NCBI GenBank assembly: GCA_019423125.1
Contig: JAHZBZ010000001.1
Coordinates: forward strand, 248,651-312,650
DNA: 64,000 nt
Reading direction: 5' to 3'
Source of the DNA: Bacillota bacterium
Lineage (GTDB): Bacteria > Bacillota > Clostridia > Christensenellales > Borkfalkiaceae
Part shown: positions 23,368 to 31,346 of the stretch, in pieces
Numbering within the stretch: position 1 is the first letter of the stretch
Layout: each line of letters begins with the position of its first letter
The notes under the pieces: model-generated
What the model saw: only the letters and a program-made list of their open reading frames with translations
The model's database searches: none
Told to the model about the DNA's origin: nothing
Position numbers and translations under genes: made by a program

Positions 23368-25729
23368 TTGCGAACCACCCGAGTATATAGCGATAGACGT
23401 TGAGCTCTTCCAGCAGTGTTTTCAGCTGCGCAAGATACGCGGCGCTCTTTTCGGCGTCTCCCGCCTCTTTGCAGACGTAGGCGAGCGCGGCGAGCGCGAA
23501 CGCCTGTCCCGAGCGGTAGTTTGTCTGTTTTGCCGTCTCGAGGGCGAGCATTGCAAGGCTCAGGGCGGTCTTTGTGTCGCGCACCTTTGCATAGGCGACG
23601 GCGCCCGCCGCATACGCCTTGCCCAGTTCGATGTAATTTTCCAGCTTTTTGTTCTCGGCGATCGAGCGTTTGTACCACACGAGCGCCTGCATCGGCTTTT
23701 CGGTGCACAGCGTCTCGGTCAGGTTGGTGTACAGCTTTCCGTTGGCACTGCGCATGTTGTACTCTTTCGCAAATTGCAGGGCAGAGGAGTAGACGAGTTC
23801 CGCCTGCCTGTTCTGCCTGCGGAAGCGGTAGTTGTGCCCCTTGAGCCGTATGAGCTCCAGGCGGTCGTCCATGGACAGGTCGCCGCTTTTGAGCAATTCC
23901 TCCGTCCGCGCGAGCGACTCTTCGAAGTTTCCCTTGAGGAAGAGCAGATCCGCGTATTTGATCGCGACGAGCGCGTACAGATGCGCGGGGAGCGCGTGCC
24001 GCACCAGCTCCATCTCGTCGAGCAGAGCGCGGTAGGCGGCGAGGCTCTCGTCGTAATGCCCGAGCAGATGCCGCACGTGGATGCACAAAAAGCGGTAATA
24101 GTAGTGCCACACGCCCGCCTGTTCCTTCGTGACGGGGTTGTTTTCGATGAATTTTTCCGCTTCCTGCAGGCTCCCGCTCCGCCGCAGGTAGAGGATCTCG
24201 GCGATGACTGCGAGCGCGCGCAGTTTTTCGTTTTCGGCACGCAGATATTTGCGCAGGAAAACGTGCAGTTCCCGCCAATACCCCGCGCCCGCATAGAACT
24301 CCGCGATGGCAAACACCTTTTTATACAGCTTTTCAAAACAGGGCGGGTCGGCGATCAGCGTGTCCAGCGCGGAGGCGAAATAGGGGAACACGCATGCGCC
24401 CTTTTCGGCGGAGATGCAGTCGAAGATGTCCTCGAGGATGTCCGCTTTTTCCTCCTCCCGCATGTGTTCGAGCAGGTGGCTGCGCACGCTCTCGTCCACC
24501 TTGTACAGTTGCCGCGACTCGTTGAGCGGGAGCACGACGGACTTTTCGCAGAGGACGCGCAGTTCGTCGGCGGTGTAGGCGAGGTTTTGTTTGGCGAGCA
24601 GTTGTTTTGCAAACTGCAGGCGGAACATGCGCGGCACGGAGAGCACCTTGAGCGCATAGCTGTCCTTGTCGGACAGATGCCGTATGTAGCGGTCGGTGAT
24701 GAGCCCCTTTTCGCCCAGCGCGTCCGCGTCGAAGGGTTCGCCGCGGTTTTTCGCCGCCTCGTACAGGTCGACGCACATGTCCAGATAGAGCGGGACCCCC
24801 GCGGCGTGCTTTGCGATCTTTTTCGCCGTCTCCTCTTCGGCGATCGGAACCTGCCCGAGGAACCACAGGCTATCCTCCTCGGACAGATCGCGGAGAAGGT
24901 GCGCGTCGATCAGGTCGCTCCATTCGGGGTCCAGCCTGTCCCAGCGCAGTTTGTCGCGCGAGGCGATGACGATGCGGATGTGTTCGCAGGAGAGGAAGAA
25001 CTCCCGAAGCCATTCTTCGGGGTCGGTGGAAGGAGTGCCGCCAACCGTGCGGTTGAGCAGGCTCTCGTACGAGTCCAGAAAGAGGACGTGGTATTTTCCC
25101 TTTTCATAGGCGTTGTTGATGCAGATGCCGAGGTAATAGGGCAGACGCTCGAAGATCTCGAACTCGTTGAGCGTGGCGATCTGCGCGATCTCGTCGCGGT
25201 ATTTGATGCGAAGCTGTACGTCCTTGATCAGCGACGCGCATTTTCCGAGTATGGATACGGGGATGCACGCCGACGAGGTGGCGAGCGAGATCGCCTCGTT
25301 GAGGATCCCCATGACGGAGGAGGAGAGCAGGTTGTTCTTGTTTTTGATCTCCTCGATGGTCATGCGCGCCTTTGCGTAGTACTGCGTCATCGCGTAGTCG
25401 AACAGACCGCAGTCTCCCTGCACGCCGTTCCTTATGCCCGTGAGGATGTTTACGGGGTTGCCGTATTCGAATGCGTCCAGGCTCAGAAAGATGTTGTAAA
25501 ATGCGGGCGCCTTTTTCCGTGCGTACAGCTCGCCCGAGCCTGAGAGGATGTTTCGCAGAAGCGAGGTCTTTCCGATCCCGCCCTTGCCGTAGTAGTTGAC
25601 GATCCCGCGCGGCTTCTGCGCGATCGCCTCGATGCTCTCGCGGAACACCGTCCGCGGCTGCGTGCGGTCGGTAAAGATCTTCTGTGCCTTGAACCGAAGG
25701 TTTTTCTTCGCAAATTTGCTCTGTAACAT
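23354..25729 (-). CDS. STAND/NTPase with C-terminal TPR-like repeats
   Basis: 791 residues. Walker A GKGGIGKTSLL (about 48-57), a Walker B-like strand HVLFLDSYESL (about 213-223) and IRIVIASRDKLRWDRL place it in the STAND/NB-ARC class. A winged-helix-like region follows (about 320-430), then about 360 residues of helical pairs with TPR character (AYRALLDEMELV, ALSLAMLALETAK, FALAALAYVCKEAG). STAND proteins oligomerise on sensing a ligand and usually act in regulation or immunity. No effector domain is visible at either end, so the output may be the overlapping oxidoreductase or transcriptional. The ATG at 25729 has AAAAGG upstream. Confidence 0.75.
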   Translation of the reverse strand: MLQSKFAKKNLRFKAQKIFTDRTQPRTVFRESIEAIAQKPRGIVNYYGKGGIGKTSLLRNILSGSGELYARKKAPAFYNIFLSLDAFEYGNPVNILTGIRNGVQGDCGLFDYAMTQYYAKARMTIEEIKNKNNLLSSSVMGILNEAISLATSSACIPVSILGKCASLIKDVQLRIKYRDEIAQIATLNEFEIFERLPYYLGICINNAYEKGKYHVLFLDSYESLLNRTVGGTPSTDPEEWLREFFLSCEHIRIVIASRDKLRWDRLDPEWSDLIDAHLLRDLSEEDSLWFLGQVPIAEEETAKKIAKHAAGVPLYLDMCVDLYEAAKNRGEPFDADALGEKGLITDRYIRHLSDKDSYALKVLSVPRMFRLQFAKQLLAKQNLAYTADELRVLCEKSVVLPLNESRQLYKVDESVRSHLLEHMREEEKADILEDIFDCISAEKGACVFPYFASALDTLIADPPCFEKLYKKVFAIAEFYAGAGYWRELHVFLRKYLRAENEKLRALAVIAEILYLRRSGSLQEAEKFIENNPVTKEQAGVWHYYYRFLCIHVRHLLGHYDESLAAYRALLDEMELVRHALPAHLYALVAIKYADLLFLKGNFEESLARTEELLKSGDLSMDDRLELIRLKGHNYRFRRQNRQAELVYSSALQFAKEYNMRSANGKLYTNLTETLCTEKPMQALVWYKRSIAENKKLENYIELGKAYAAGAVAYAKVRDTKTALSLAMLALETAKQTNYRSGQAFALAALAYVCKEAGDAEKSAAYLAQLKTLLEELNVYRYILGWFANEQN

Positions 25730-25752
25730 GCCTTTTCCCTCTGATGATTCTC

Positions 25753-25787
25753 TGTTCTATTATAGAACAAATCCCCGTATTTTGCAA
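25753..25787 (-). promoter_or_regulatory. STAND promoter with palindromic operator
   Basis: Minus strand: TTGCAA (25782-25787), 17 nt, TATAAT (25759-25764). The -10 sits in the 17-bp palindrome TGTTCTATTATAGAACA (25753-25769, 8-bp perfect arms), a likely repressor site. Confidence 0.6.
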
Positions 25788-25802
25788 GAGGTTTCCCGAT
25801 TT

Positions 25803-25960
25803 TTCTGCCCGCTCCCCGATGCGCCCGCCGTCTGCCTGTCCCGCTCGCCGCCCGCCGTCTGCCTGTCCCGCGCCCCCTGCGCTTCTGCCCGCTCCCCGAT
25901 GCGCCCGCCGTCTGCCTGTCCCGCGCGGCCTGCGCTTCCGCCCGCCTGTCCCGCTCGCCG
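25803..25960. repeat. GC-rich direct repeats between the divergent STAND and symporter genes
   Basis: A 42-bp sequence at 25803-25844 recurs exactly at 25883-25924, and its 18-bp tail GCCGTCTGCCTGTCCCGC recurs again at 25854-25871, with a weaker copy near 25945. The tract is C-rich on plus and lies between two promoters. Of the 376-nt gap between the genes, the rest holds the two promoters. Confidence 0.7.
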
Positions 25961-26021
25961 ACCGCCTTTACCGCCGCACAAAATTTTTCCCGCCTTTGTG
26001 CCTTTTTTCTTTCGTTTCCCG

Positions 26022-26050
26022 TTGACAAAGGAGAGGAGATGATGTATAAT
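26022..26050 (+). promoter_or_regulatory. Symporter promoter
   Basis: TTGACA (26022-26027), 17 nt, TATAAT (26045-26050); consensus sigma-A promoter. Confidence 0.85.
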
Positions 26051-26105
26051 TATTCCTATATTTGAATAAATATACTTTTTCACTCTATTCGGAGGAAAAC
26101 AAGAG

Positions 26106-27773
26106 ATGAAGACATTGTTGTATGTCGCCGTTCTGATCGTCTTTTTTGCCGTGATGATCCTGATCGGCGTGCGCACCCGCCGCAGCGCGCGTTCGGTGCA
26201 GGGGTTTGTGCTGGGGAGCCGTTCGGTGGGGCCTTGGCTTTCCGCATTTGCCTACGGCACGTCCTATTTTTCGGCGGTCATTTTTATCGGGTACGCGGGG
26301 CAGTTCGGGTGGAACTTCGGGCTCGCGGCGACATGGATCGGCATCGGAAACGCGGTGCTCGGCTCACTGCTCGCGTGGGCGGTGCTCGGGCGCCGCACGC
26401 GCGTGATGACGCAGCAGCTGGATTCCGCGACCATGCCCGACTATTTCGGAAAGCGCTTTTCGGACGACAAGCTCAAGATCGCGGCGTCCGTCATTGTCTT
26501 TATCTTTTTGATTCCGTATACGGCTTCCCTCTATAAAGGGTTGGGGAGTTTGTTCGGAATGGCGTTCAACATCGATTACTGGGTCTGCATCGTCATCATG
26601 GCGGCGGTAACTGCGGTGTATGTGTTGGTCGGCGGCTATATGGCGACGGCGTGGAACGACTTCATCCAGGGCATCGTCATGCTCTTCGGCATCGTGATCG
26701 TGATCGCGGCGGTTCTTGCGAACCAGGGCGGGCTCGCCGAGGCGATCGCGAAGCTGTCTCAGACGGCGGAGGGGGATCTGCAGGGTGCGTATACCTCCTT
26801 TTTCGGGCCCGATCTTTACGGGCTGATCATGGTCGTCATCCTGACCAGCCTCGGAACGTGGGGCCTGCCGCAGATGGTGCAGAAATTCTATGCGATCAAG
26901 AGCGAGTCCTCCATCCGCAAGGGCATGATCATCAGCACCTGTTTCGCGCTCATCGTCGCGGGCGGATGCTATTTCCTCGGCGGTTTCGGGCGGCTGTTCG
27001 TCGAGGACGTGTCCGCGGGCTATGACTCCATCATCCCCGCAATGTTGCAGCAAAGCCTGTCTGCGGTGCTGATCGCGCTCGTGCTCGTCCTGGTCGTCTC
27101 CGCGTCCATGAGCACGCTCTCCTCGCTCGTCATGAGTTCGAGTTCGACGATCACGCTGGATCTCATCAAGGGCGGCATCAAAAAGGACCTCGGGCACAAG
27201 GGGCAGATGTTCCTCATCCGCTTTTTCATCGCGCTCTTCGTCGTGATCAGCGCGGTCATCGCGATCGTTTACGAGGAGTTCAAGCTCTCCTTCATCGCGC
27301 AGATGATGGGCGTGAGCTGGGGCGCGCTCGCGGGGGCGTTCCTCGCGCCGTACCTGTTCAGCCTTTATTGGAAGCGCACGAGCAAGCTCAGCTGCTGGGT
27401 CTGTTTTGCCTTTGGCGTTGCCACGGCGATTGCCGCGCTGATCGTCTCGCTGTGCGGAACGTACGGCGTGCTCTCCGATTCCTTCCTGCAGTCGGTATGG
27501 TATGAGTATCTCTTTAAATCCTCCATCTATGTAGGTACCTGGACGATGCTCGCGGGGTTTGTGATCGTCCCTGTCGTGTCGTTGCTGGGCAAAAAGCCTT
27601 CCGGGCCGGACGAGCGGCTGGAAACGCTGTTCCGCCCGTTTGCGGGACTCAGCGAAGCGGTGGAGCAGGCGGCGGATCCCTATCTGGAAGACCGTCCCGC
27701 CGAAGTGCATGCTGTGCGCCCCGTTCCTTCCGAAGACGAGACGTTTGAAGAGACCGAAAAGAGCAAAAAATAG
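26106..27773 (+). CDS. Sodium:solute symporter (SSS family)
   Basis: 555 residues with about 13 transmembrane helices. The core resembles the SSS family: GSRSVGPWLSAFAYGTSYFS at helix 1, MPDYFGKRF after helix 3, VYVLVGGYMATAWNDFIQG around helix 6, and SASMSTLSSLVMSSSSTITLD at the Na2-site helix 8, with adjacent serines positioned to bind Na+. Homologues import proline, sialic acid, pantothenate, iodide or sugars. The C-terminal 50 residues are charged and cytoplasmic. RBS GGAGGAAAACAAG precedes the ATG. Substrate unknown; the neighbouring GH3 region makes a sugar or sialic acid possible. Confidence 0.9.
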   Translation: MKTLLYVAVLIVFFAVMILIGVRTRRSARSVQGFVLGSRSVGPWLSAFAYGTSYFSAVIFIGYAGQFGWNFGLAATWIGIGNAVLGSLLAWAVLGRRTRVMTQQLDSATMPDYFGKRFSDDKLKIAASVIVFIFLIPYTASLYKGLGSLFGMAFNIDYWVCIVIMAAVTAVYVLVGGYMATAWNDFIQGIVMLFGIVIVIAAVLANQGGLAEAIAKLSQTAEGDLQGAYTSFFGPDLYGLIMVVILTSLGTWGLPQMVQKFYAIKSESSIRKGMIISTCFALIVAGGCYFLGGFGRLFVEDVSAGYDSIIPAMLQQSLSAVLIALVLVLVVSASMSTLSSLVMSSSSTITLDLIKGGIKKDLGHKGQMFLIRFFIALFVVISAVIAIVYEEFKLSFIAQMMGVSWGALAGAFLAPYLFSLYWKRTSKLSCWVCFAFGVATAIAALIVSLCGTYGVLSDSFLQSVWYEYLFKSSIYVGTWTMLAGFVIVPVVSLLGKKPSGPDERLETLFRPFAGLSEAVEQAADPYLEDRPAEVHAVRPVPSEDETFEETEKSKK

Positions 27774-27786
27774 CAAAAAATTGAAC

Positions 27787-27812
27787 GGGGCGCCGTCGTG
27801 AGACGGCGCCCC
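27787..27812 (+). terminator. Hairpin after symporter gene
   Basis: GGGGCGCCGTC-gtga-GACGGCGCCCC perfect 11-bp stem; no T run on plus, so efficiency is uncertain. Confidence 0.5.
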
Positions 27813-27839
27813 GTCTGCGCGCGTCCGTCTTTGTCGGTG

Positions 27840-27868
27840 TTGACAAACGGAAGGAAAGCGGCTATAAT
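27840..27868 (+). promoter_or_regulatory. Strong promoter before a regulator remnant
   Basis: TTGACA (27840-27845), 17 nt, TATAAT (27863-27868), then GGGGAGGAAA and an ATG. Confidence 0.8.
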
Positions 27869-27879
27869 AGGGGAGGAAA

Positions 27880-28011
27880 ATGAATGAAAAGACGCCGGCG
27901 CGCGGGGAAGAGAAAAAAATGATCAATGTGGCGATCGTAGAGGATGAATCGGAGCAGGCGGATGCGCTGGTGCGCTGCATACGCCGATACGGAGCGGCGA
28001 TACTTAAATAA
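27880..28011 (+). pseudogene. Truncated response-regulator N-terminus
   Basis: A 43-codon frame with good promoter and ribosome site. From residue 14 it reads MINVAIVEDESEQADALVRC, the first strand and acidic pocket of a receiver domain like the LytTR regulators elsewhere in the window, then stops (AAILK) before any phosphoacceptor Asp. No continuation is visible in other frames downstream, so the remainder was deleted rather than frameshifted. It could still make a short peptide. Confidence 0.65.
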
Positions 28012-28180
28012 TTGACAGATAAATTTGAAGTTCAGATGTTGACAGAAGAATATTGTTGTGATACAATGATGAAAACTTACGCTGTTTCGTCAAATATTTG
28101 CTTAAAATGAGCTTGTCCGCGGTTCACCGAAGAAAGGGCGTCGGTGGTTGTGAAGCAATCGGCTGTCGGAGGAGGGGAAA
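28012..28180 (+). promoter_or_regulatory. Signal peptidase promoter and leader
   Basis: TTGACA (28039-28044), 17 nt, TACAAT (28062-28067). The ~110-nt leader ends in GGAGGAGGGG at 28168-28177. Together with the remnant at 27880-28011 this accounts for the 407 bases between the symporter and the peptidase. Confidence 0.7.
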
Positions 28181-28183
28181 ATC

Positions 28184-28813
28184 ATAAGCATTTCGAATGA
28201 TAAAAATGCAGGCAAGAGAAAAATCGGTCTGCGCGTCATCCATATTATTCTCACAGCAATCCTTGCGTTATTGCTGTGTTTTGTTGTGCTGAAAATCTTT
28301 TTTATTACCTGGGTGCAAGTGCGGCAGACGTCTATGTATCCTACATACGACGACGGAGAGACCGTGTTTGTGAACAGATTCGGCGGCATGTCGCGCGGGA
28401 CAGTGATCGTCTTTTATGATTCGGACGTCTTATCCCCGCAGCTTGCTTCTGCGTTCGGGTGGTTCTCCGGAGATGCGCAGCTTCTCATCAAACGCGTGGT
28501 CGCAACAGAAGGGGACAAGCTGTGGATCGAGGAGACCGAGCCCGGAGAATATGTGCTGCGTATCAGCTGTGCGGATACGGGACAAGTGATCGGAGAAGAG
28601 TATTTCGATGCCGACGGCAATCGTGTGGAACTGGCGCCGATCACGCTCAAGCCTGACACCGCGGGCGTGCTTTTCGACGCGACGCGCTGGGATCCTTATG
28701 TCGTCGGCGAGGACAGCGTTTTCGTGATCGGCGACAACCGAAACGGTTCGGTGGACTCAAGGACGTTCGGCGATGTTCCGCTTTCGCGCGTGGTGGGTAC
28801 GGCACTGAATTGA
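28184..28813 (+). CDS. Type I signal peptidase (S26), non-standard start codon
   Basis: About 209 residues. Membrane helix (about 16-43), then catalytic Ser50 in TSMYPTYDDGE and general base Lys103 in LLIKRVVATEGD, then FVIGDNRNGSVDSRTFGDVP (box E). Cleaves signal peptides of exported proteins. GGAGGAGGGG at 28168-28177 positions initiation at ATA 28184 (or ATC 28181); there is no ATG, GTG or TTG before TTG 28271, which would cut into the membrane helix and has no ribosome site. The exact start is therefore uncertain. It precedes a LytTR regulator-kinase pair and several secreted GH3 proteins. Confidence 0.8.
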   Translation: MSISNDKNAGKRKIGLRVIHIILTAILALLLCFVVLKIFFITWVQVRQTSMYPTYDDGETVFVNRFGGMSRGTVIVFYDSDVLSPQLASAFGWFSGDAQLLIKRVVATEGDKLWIEETEPGEYVLRISCADTGQVIGEEYFDADGNRVELAPITLKPDTAGVLFDATRWDPYVVGEDSVFVIGDNRNGSVDSRTFGDVPLSRVVGTALN

Positions 28814-28882
28814 TTTGGTTTTTTCGTGCAAAGGTCTGTAGGCAATAGCCGTGCGTAGGCTACATAGGAGTGGGGAAAATCT

Positions 28883-29620
28883 ATGTATTATAAAGTAAGC
28901 ATTGTGGATGATGAGATATCGGCGTGCGAAGCACTTGGCAAATTGCTGTCTGATTACGGCACGGAACGCGGAGTCTTGTTCTCCGTCAACCGCTATATCG
29001 GCAGCGAGGCATTTAAAGAGGCGCACGACGAAGACAGCGATATCATATTTCTGGATATCGATATGCCCGGGATCAACGGAATGGAGCTTGCGAAAGAGAT
29101 CCGCAAGACGAGGCCGAACGTGATCCTGATGTTCTGCACCAATTTGGAGCAGTTCGCGATCAACGGATACGAAGTGGATGCGAGCGGGTATATGGTCAAG
29201 CCGATATGCAAGTATTCGTTCGACTTCTATATGGACAAAGCGCTCAAGCGGCTCTGGCGCGAGGGCGGGGATAAAATCTACATAAAAGCGGTCGACGGTC
29301 GTCGGTGTGTCTGCGCGCGCGATATCGGCTATGTAGAGGTGGAGCGGCACAAGCTGTATTACCATATCTATAAAAACGGAACGCCGGCAGGCGTGATCCA
29401 GGCGCGCGGTTCGATGCAAGATGCGAAAGCCCAGCTCGCCCCGTTCGGATTCGTCCTGAGCAGTATCAGTTATTTGGTAAACCTCGCTTACATTACGGAG
29501 ATCCAGGGGAGAGAGGTATACTTGCCCGATGCCGTTTTGTTCATGAGCCGCAATTATAAAAAATCGTTTATCGAAGCGTTCATGCGCTCGATCGCGGAGG
29601 ACGGAGCTGTCGTACGATGA
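28883..29620 (+). CDS. LytTR-type response regulator, locus 2
   Basis: 245 residues. Receiver domain with VDDE (8-11), phosphoacceptor Asp58 in FLDIDMPG and Lys in VKPICKYSF; LytTR domain (about 135-235) with IGYVEVERHKLYYHI and LSSISYLVNLAYI. Paralogous to the cassette 1 regulator but clearly diverged. RBS GGAGTGGGG precedes the ATG, and its stop overlaps the kinase start by ATGA. No obvious promoter is seen in the 69 nt behind the signal peptidase gene, so it may be cotranscribed with it. Confidence 0.93.
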   Translation: MYYKVSIVDDEISACEALGKLLSDYGTERGVLFSVNRYIGSEAFKEAHDEDSDIIFLDIDMPGINGMELAKEIRKTRPNVILMFCTNLEQFAINGYEVDASGYMVKPICKYSFDFYMDKALKRLWREGGDKIYIKAVDGRRCVCARDIGYVEVERHKLYYHIYKNGTPAGVIQARGSMQDAKAQLAPFGFVLSSISYLVNLAYITEIQGREVYLPDAVLFMSRNYKKSFIEAFMRSIAEDGAVVR

Positions 29621-30912
29621 TCGTGATCTATTTTATCATGCGGAATCAGATCATGATCGGGATGTTGCTCTCGCTTCTCCTGTTCGTGTCGTTTCGCAAG
29701 CGGCGGAGGTTTTTCGCCCTTCGCGCGGTCTGTTCTGCGGCGGCCGCTCTCTGTTTGTTTGAATTTGTTCCGATCCCTCTTCCGTTCAGCCTGCTCGTGT
29801 ATTTTATCGCGATCGCGCTTGTCGTTTGGATCTGTTTCAGATGTAAAATTAAGCAGGTTCTGTTTTCCGCTACCTGTGCTTATTGCATCCAGCACATAAC
29901 GAGCAAAATCACATACATTCTGATGGTGGTTTGGATGCACTTCGATTTTGTTTATGTCAGGTACAACTACCCGTTGCTCAGCCTGGGTGTTCTTCTGCTG
30001 GTCAATGCGCTCGTTTGCATCCCCATTTATCTTATTTGGACACGGCGCGTCATCCGCAATCAGGAACTGAATTTCGACAACTTCAAGATATTGATCTATA
30101 CCGCAGCTTTTCTGCTTTGCGCGGTCTTTCTCAGCTTTTATACCGAGCGCGCGCTTGCCTTCGGTTCGCGGTTTTATCTGATAGGCTACATCAGCCTGAA
30201 CGGGCTGTGCGTGCTGTTTGCATGGATCGTGCTCACGGTGAATTTTGCAAATTGTCGGGACGAGATTCTCATCCGAGAGAAGCGGATGCTCGAACAGCTC
30301 CTGAAAAAAGACAGGCAGCAGTATGAAGCCGCCAAACAAAACATGGAGCGCATCAACATTCATTACCACGACATCAAAAAACGCCGCGGAATGGCGATGG
30401 ATCCCGAAGAGGCGCAAAAATTGGACGAGGAGATCAAAAATTTCAAAAAGCTGTATTATTCCGGGAACGAAGTCGTGGATATCACGCTCGCGGAAAAGGC
30501 CTCGCAGTGCGCGGAAGCCGGCATACAGTTCATCTGTTCCGTGGACGGCAGCCGTCTGAACAGGATCAAGTCCTATCAGATCTATTCGCTGCTCGGCAAC
30601 GCGATCGACAACGCGATCGAAGCGCTGCGTACGGTCACGGACGAAGAGAAAAAGGTCATCCGTTTGGACATCTTCGGAAAGGGGAAAATGTCGGTCATCC
30701 GCGTCACGAATTACATCGCGAACAAACCGAAAATGGCGGACGGCATCCCCGTTACGACCAAACGAGACAATGAGAATCACGGTTTCGGGATCAAGAGCAT
30801 AAGGAACATAGCAGAGGAATATGGCGGCATGATGTATATCAGCACGGACAACCATACGTTTGGGCTCGTCGTCGTCATACCTGCGTCGGAAGCAGGCGGA
30901 CCCGATGCGTAG
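29617..30912 (+). CDS. GHKL sensor histidine kinase, locus 2
   Basis: 431 residues. About six transmembrane helices in the first 210 residues, a linker (RMLEQLLKKDRQQYEAAKQN), then H-box INIHYHDIKKRRG, N-box LGNAIDNAIEAL and G-box GFGIKSIRNIAEEYGG. Same AgrC-like class as the kinase at 11624. The ATGA overlap with the regulator indicates coupled translation. The proximity of a signal peptidase allows a processed peptide as signal, but no precursor gene is recognised. Confidence 0.92.
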   Translation: MIVIYFIMRNQIMIGMLLSLLLFVSFRKRRRFFALRAVCSAAAALCLFEFVPIPLPFSLLVYFIAIALVVWICFRCKIKQVLFSATCAYCIQHITSKITYILMVVWMHFDFVYVRYNYPLLSLGVLLLVNALVCIPIYLIWTRRVIRNQELNFDNFKILIYTAAFLLCAVFLSFYTERALAFGSRFYLIGYISLNGLCVLFAWIVLTVNFANCRDEILIREKRMLEQLLKKDRQQYEAAKQNMERINIHYHDIKKRRGMAMDPEEAQKLDEEIKNFKKLYYSGNEVVDITLAEKASQCAEAGIQFICSVDGSRLNRIKSYQIYSLLGNAIDNAIEALRTVTDEEKKVIRLDIFGKGKMSVIRVTNYIANKPKMADGIPVTTKRDNENHGFGIKSIRNIAEEYGGMMYISTDNHTFGLVVVIPASEAGGPDA

Positions 30913-30919
30913 TGACCGC

Positions 30920-30959
30920 GCCCGGAAACATCCGAAGGAAGATGTTTCCGGGCTTTTTT
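30920..30959 (+). terminator. Terminator after kinase 2
   Basis: CCCGGAAACATC/GATGTTTCCGGG 12-bp perfect stem followed by six T. Confidence 0.92.
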
Positions 30960-31015
30960 GATTGTTCGGTTTTTCTTCGGTATGTTTTCGGGGTTTTGTT
31001 CTGCCTGCAGACCGA

Positions 31016-31050
31016 CAAAAATGCCGCGAGCTCAGCTCGCGGCATTTTTT
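31016..31050. terminator. Second hairpin between kinase 2 and GH3-2
   Basis: ATGCCGCGAGCT-c-AGCTCGCGGCAT perfect 12-bp stem flanked by A5 and T5, so it could terminate in both directions. The rest of the 434-nt gap holds the GH3-2 promoter and leader, with no other gene seen. Confidence 0.7.
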
Positions 31051-31152
31051 GTCGCCGAAATAAGATTTTTTGCGACAAAGCGGGCGGCGAAGCCCGCGCA
31101 AGCGCTCCGTTTACCAAAGGGGGCGTTTTATGTGCGCAGCGGGTCGGGGGTA

Positions 31153-31180
31153 TTGAATTATGATTTTTTGATGATATAAT
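31153..31180 (+). promoter_or_regulatory. GH3-2 promoter
   Basis: TTGAAT (31153-31158), 16 nt, TATAAT (31175-31180). It has a usable -35 and lacks the GTCAAAAA direct repeat found before GH3-1 and GH3-4. The leader is about 160 nt. Confidence 0.6.
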
Positions 31181-31346
31181 GTGGGAGAGAAAGGGATCGC
31201 TCGGAGAAGCAGCGGCAAAAAAGGCGGATTTTAAGCCGTTTGCAGGCCGCGGTTATCCATGGATGCGTTTTCTTCCGGCGGCCTTTTCGCATACCGGACG
31301 ATTCGGGGATGCCAACCCGTTTCGTCAAAAAAAGGGAGGTAAAAAG

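Noticed and set aside
25753..25769. LexA (SOS) box
   Set aside because: The order is GTTC-N7-GAAC, the reverse of the Gram-positive box GAAC-N4-GTTC.
25803..25960. Possible CRISPR array
   Set aside because: The repeat units are adjacent and overlapping in content, with no regular spacers and no cas genes.
28814..28882. Possible AgrD-like peptide gene near the LytTR pair
   Set aside because: No short ORF with a ribosome site and an amphipathic or charged tail was found here, nor in 10821-10911, 12911-13099 or 30913-31346.
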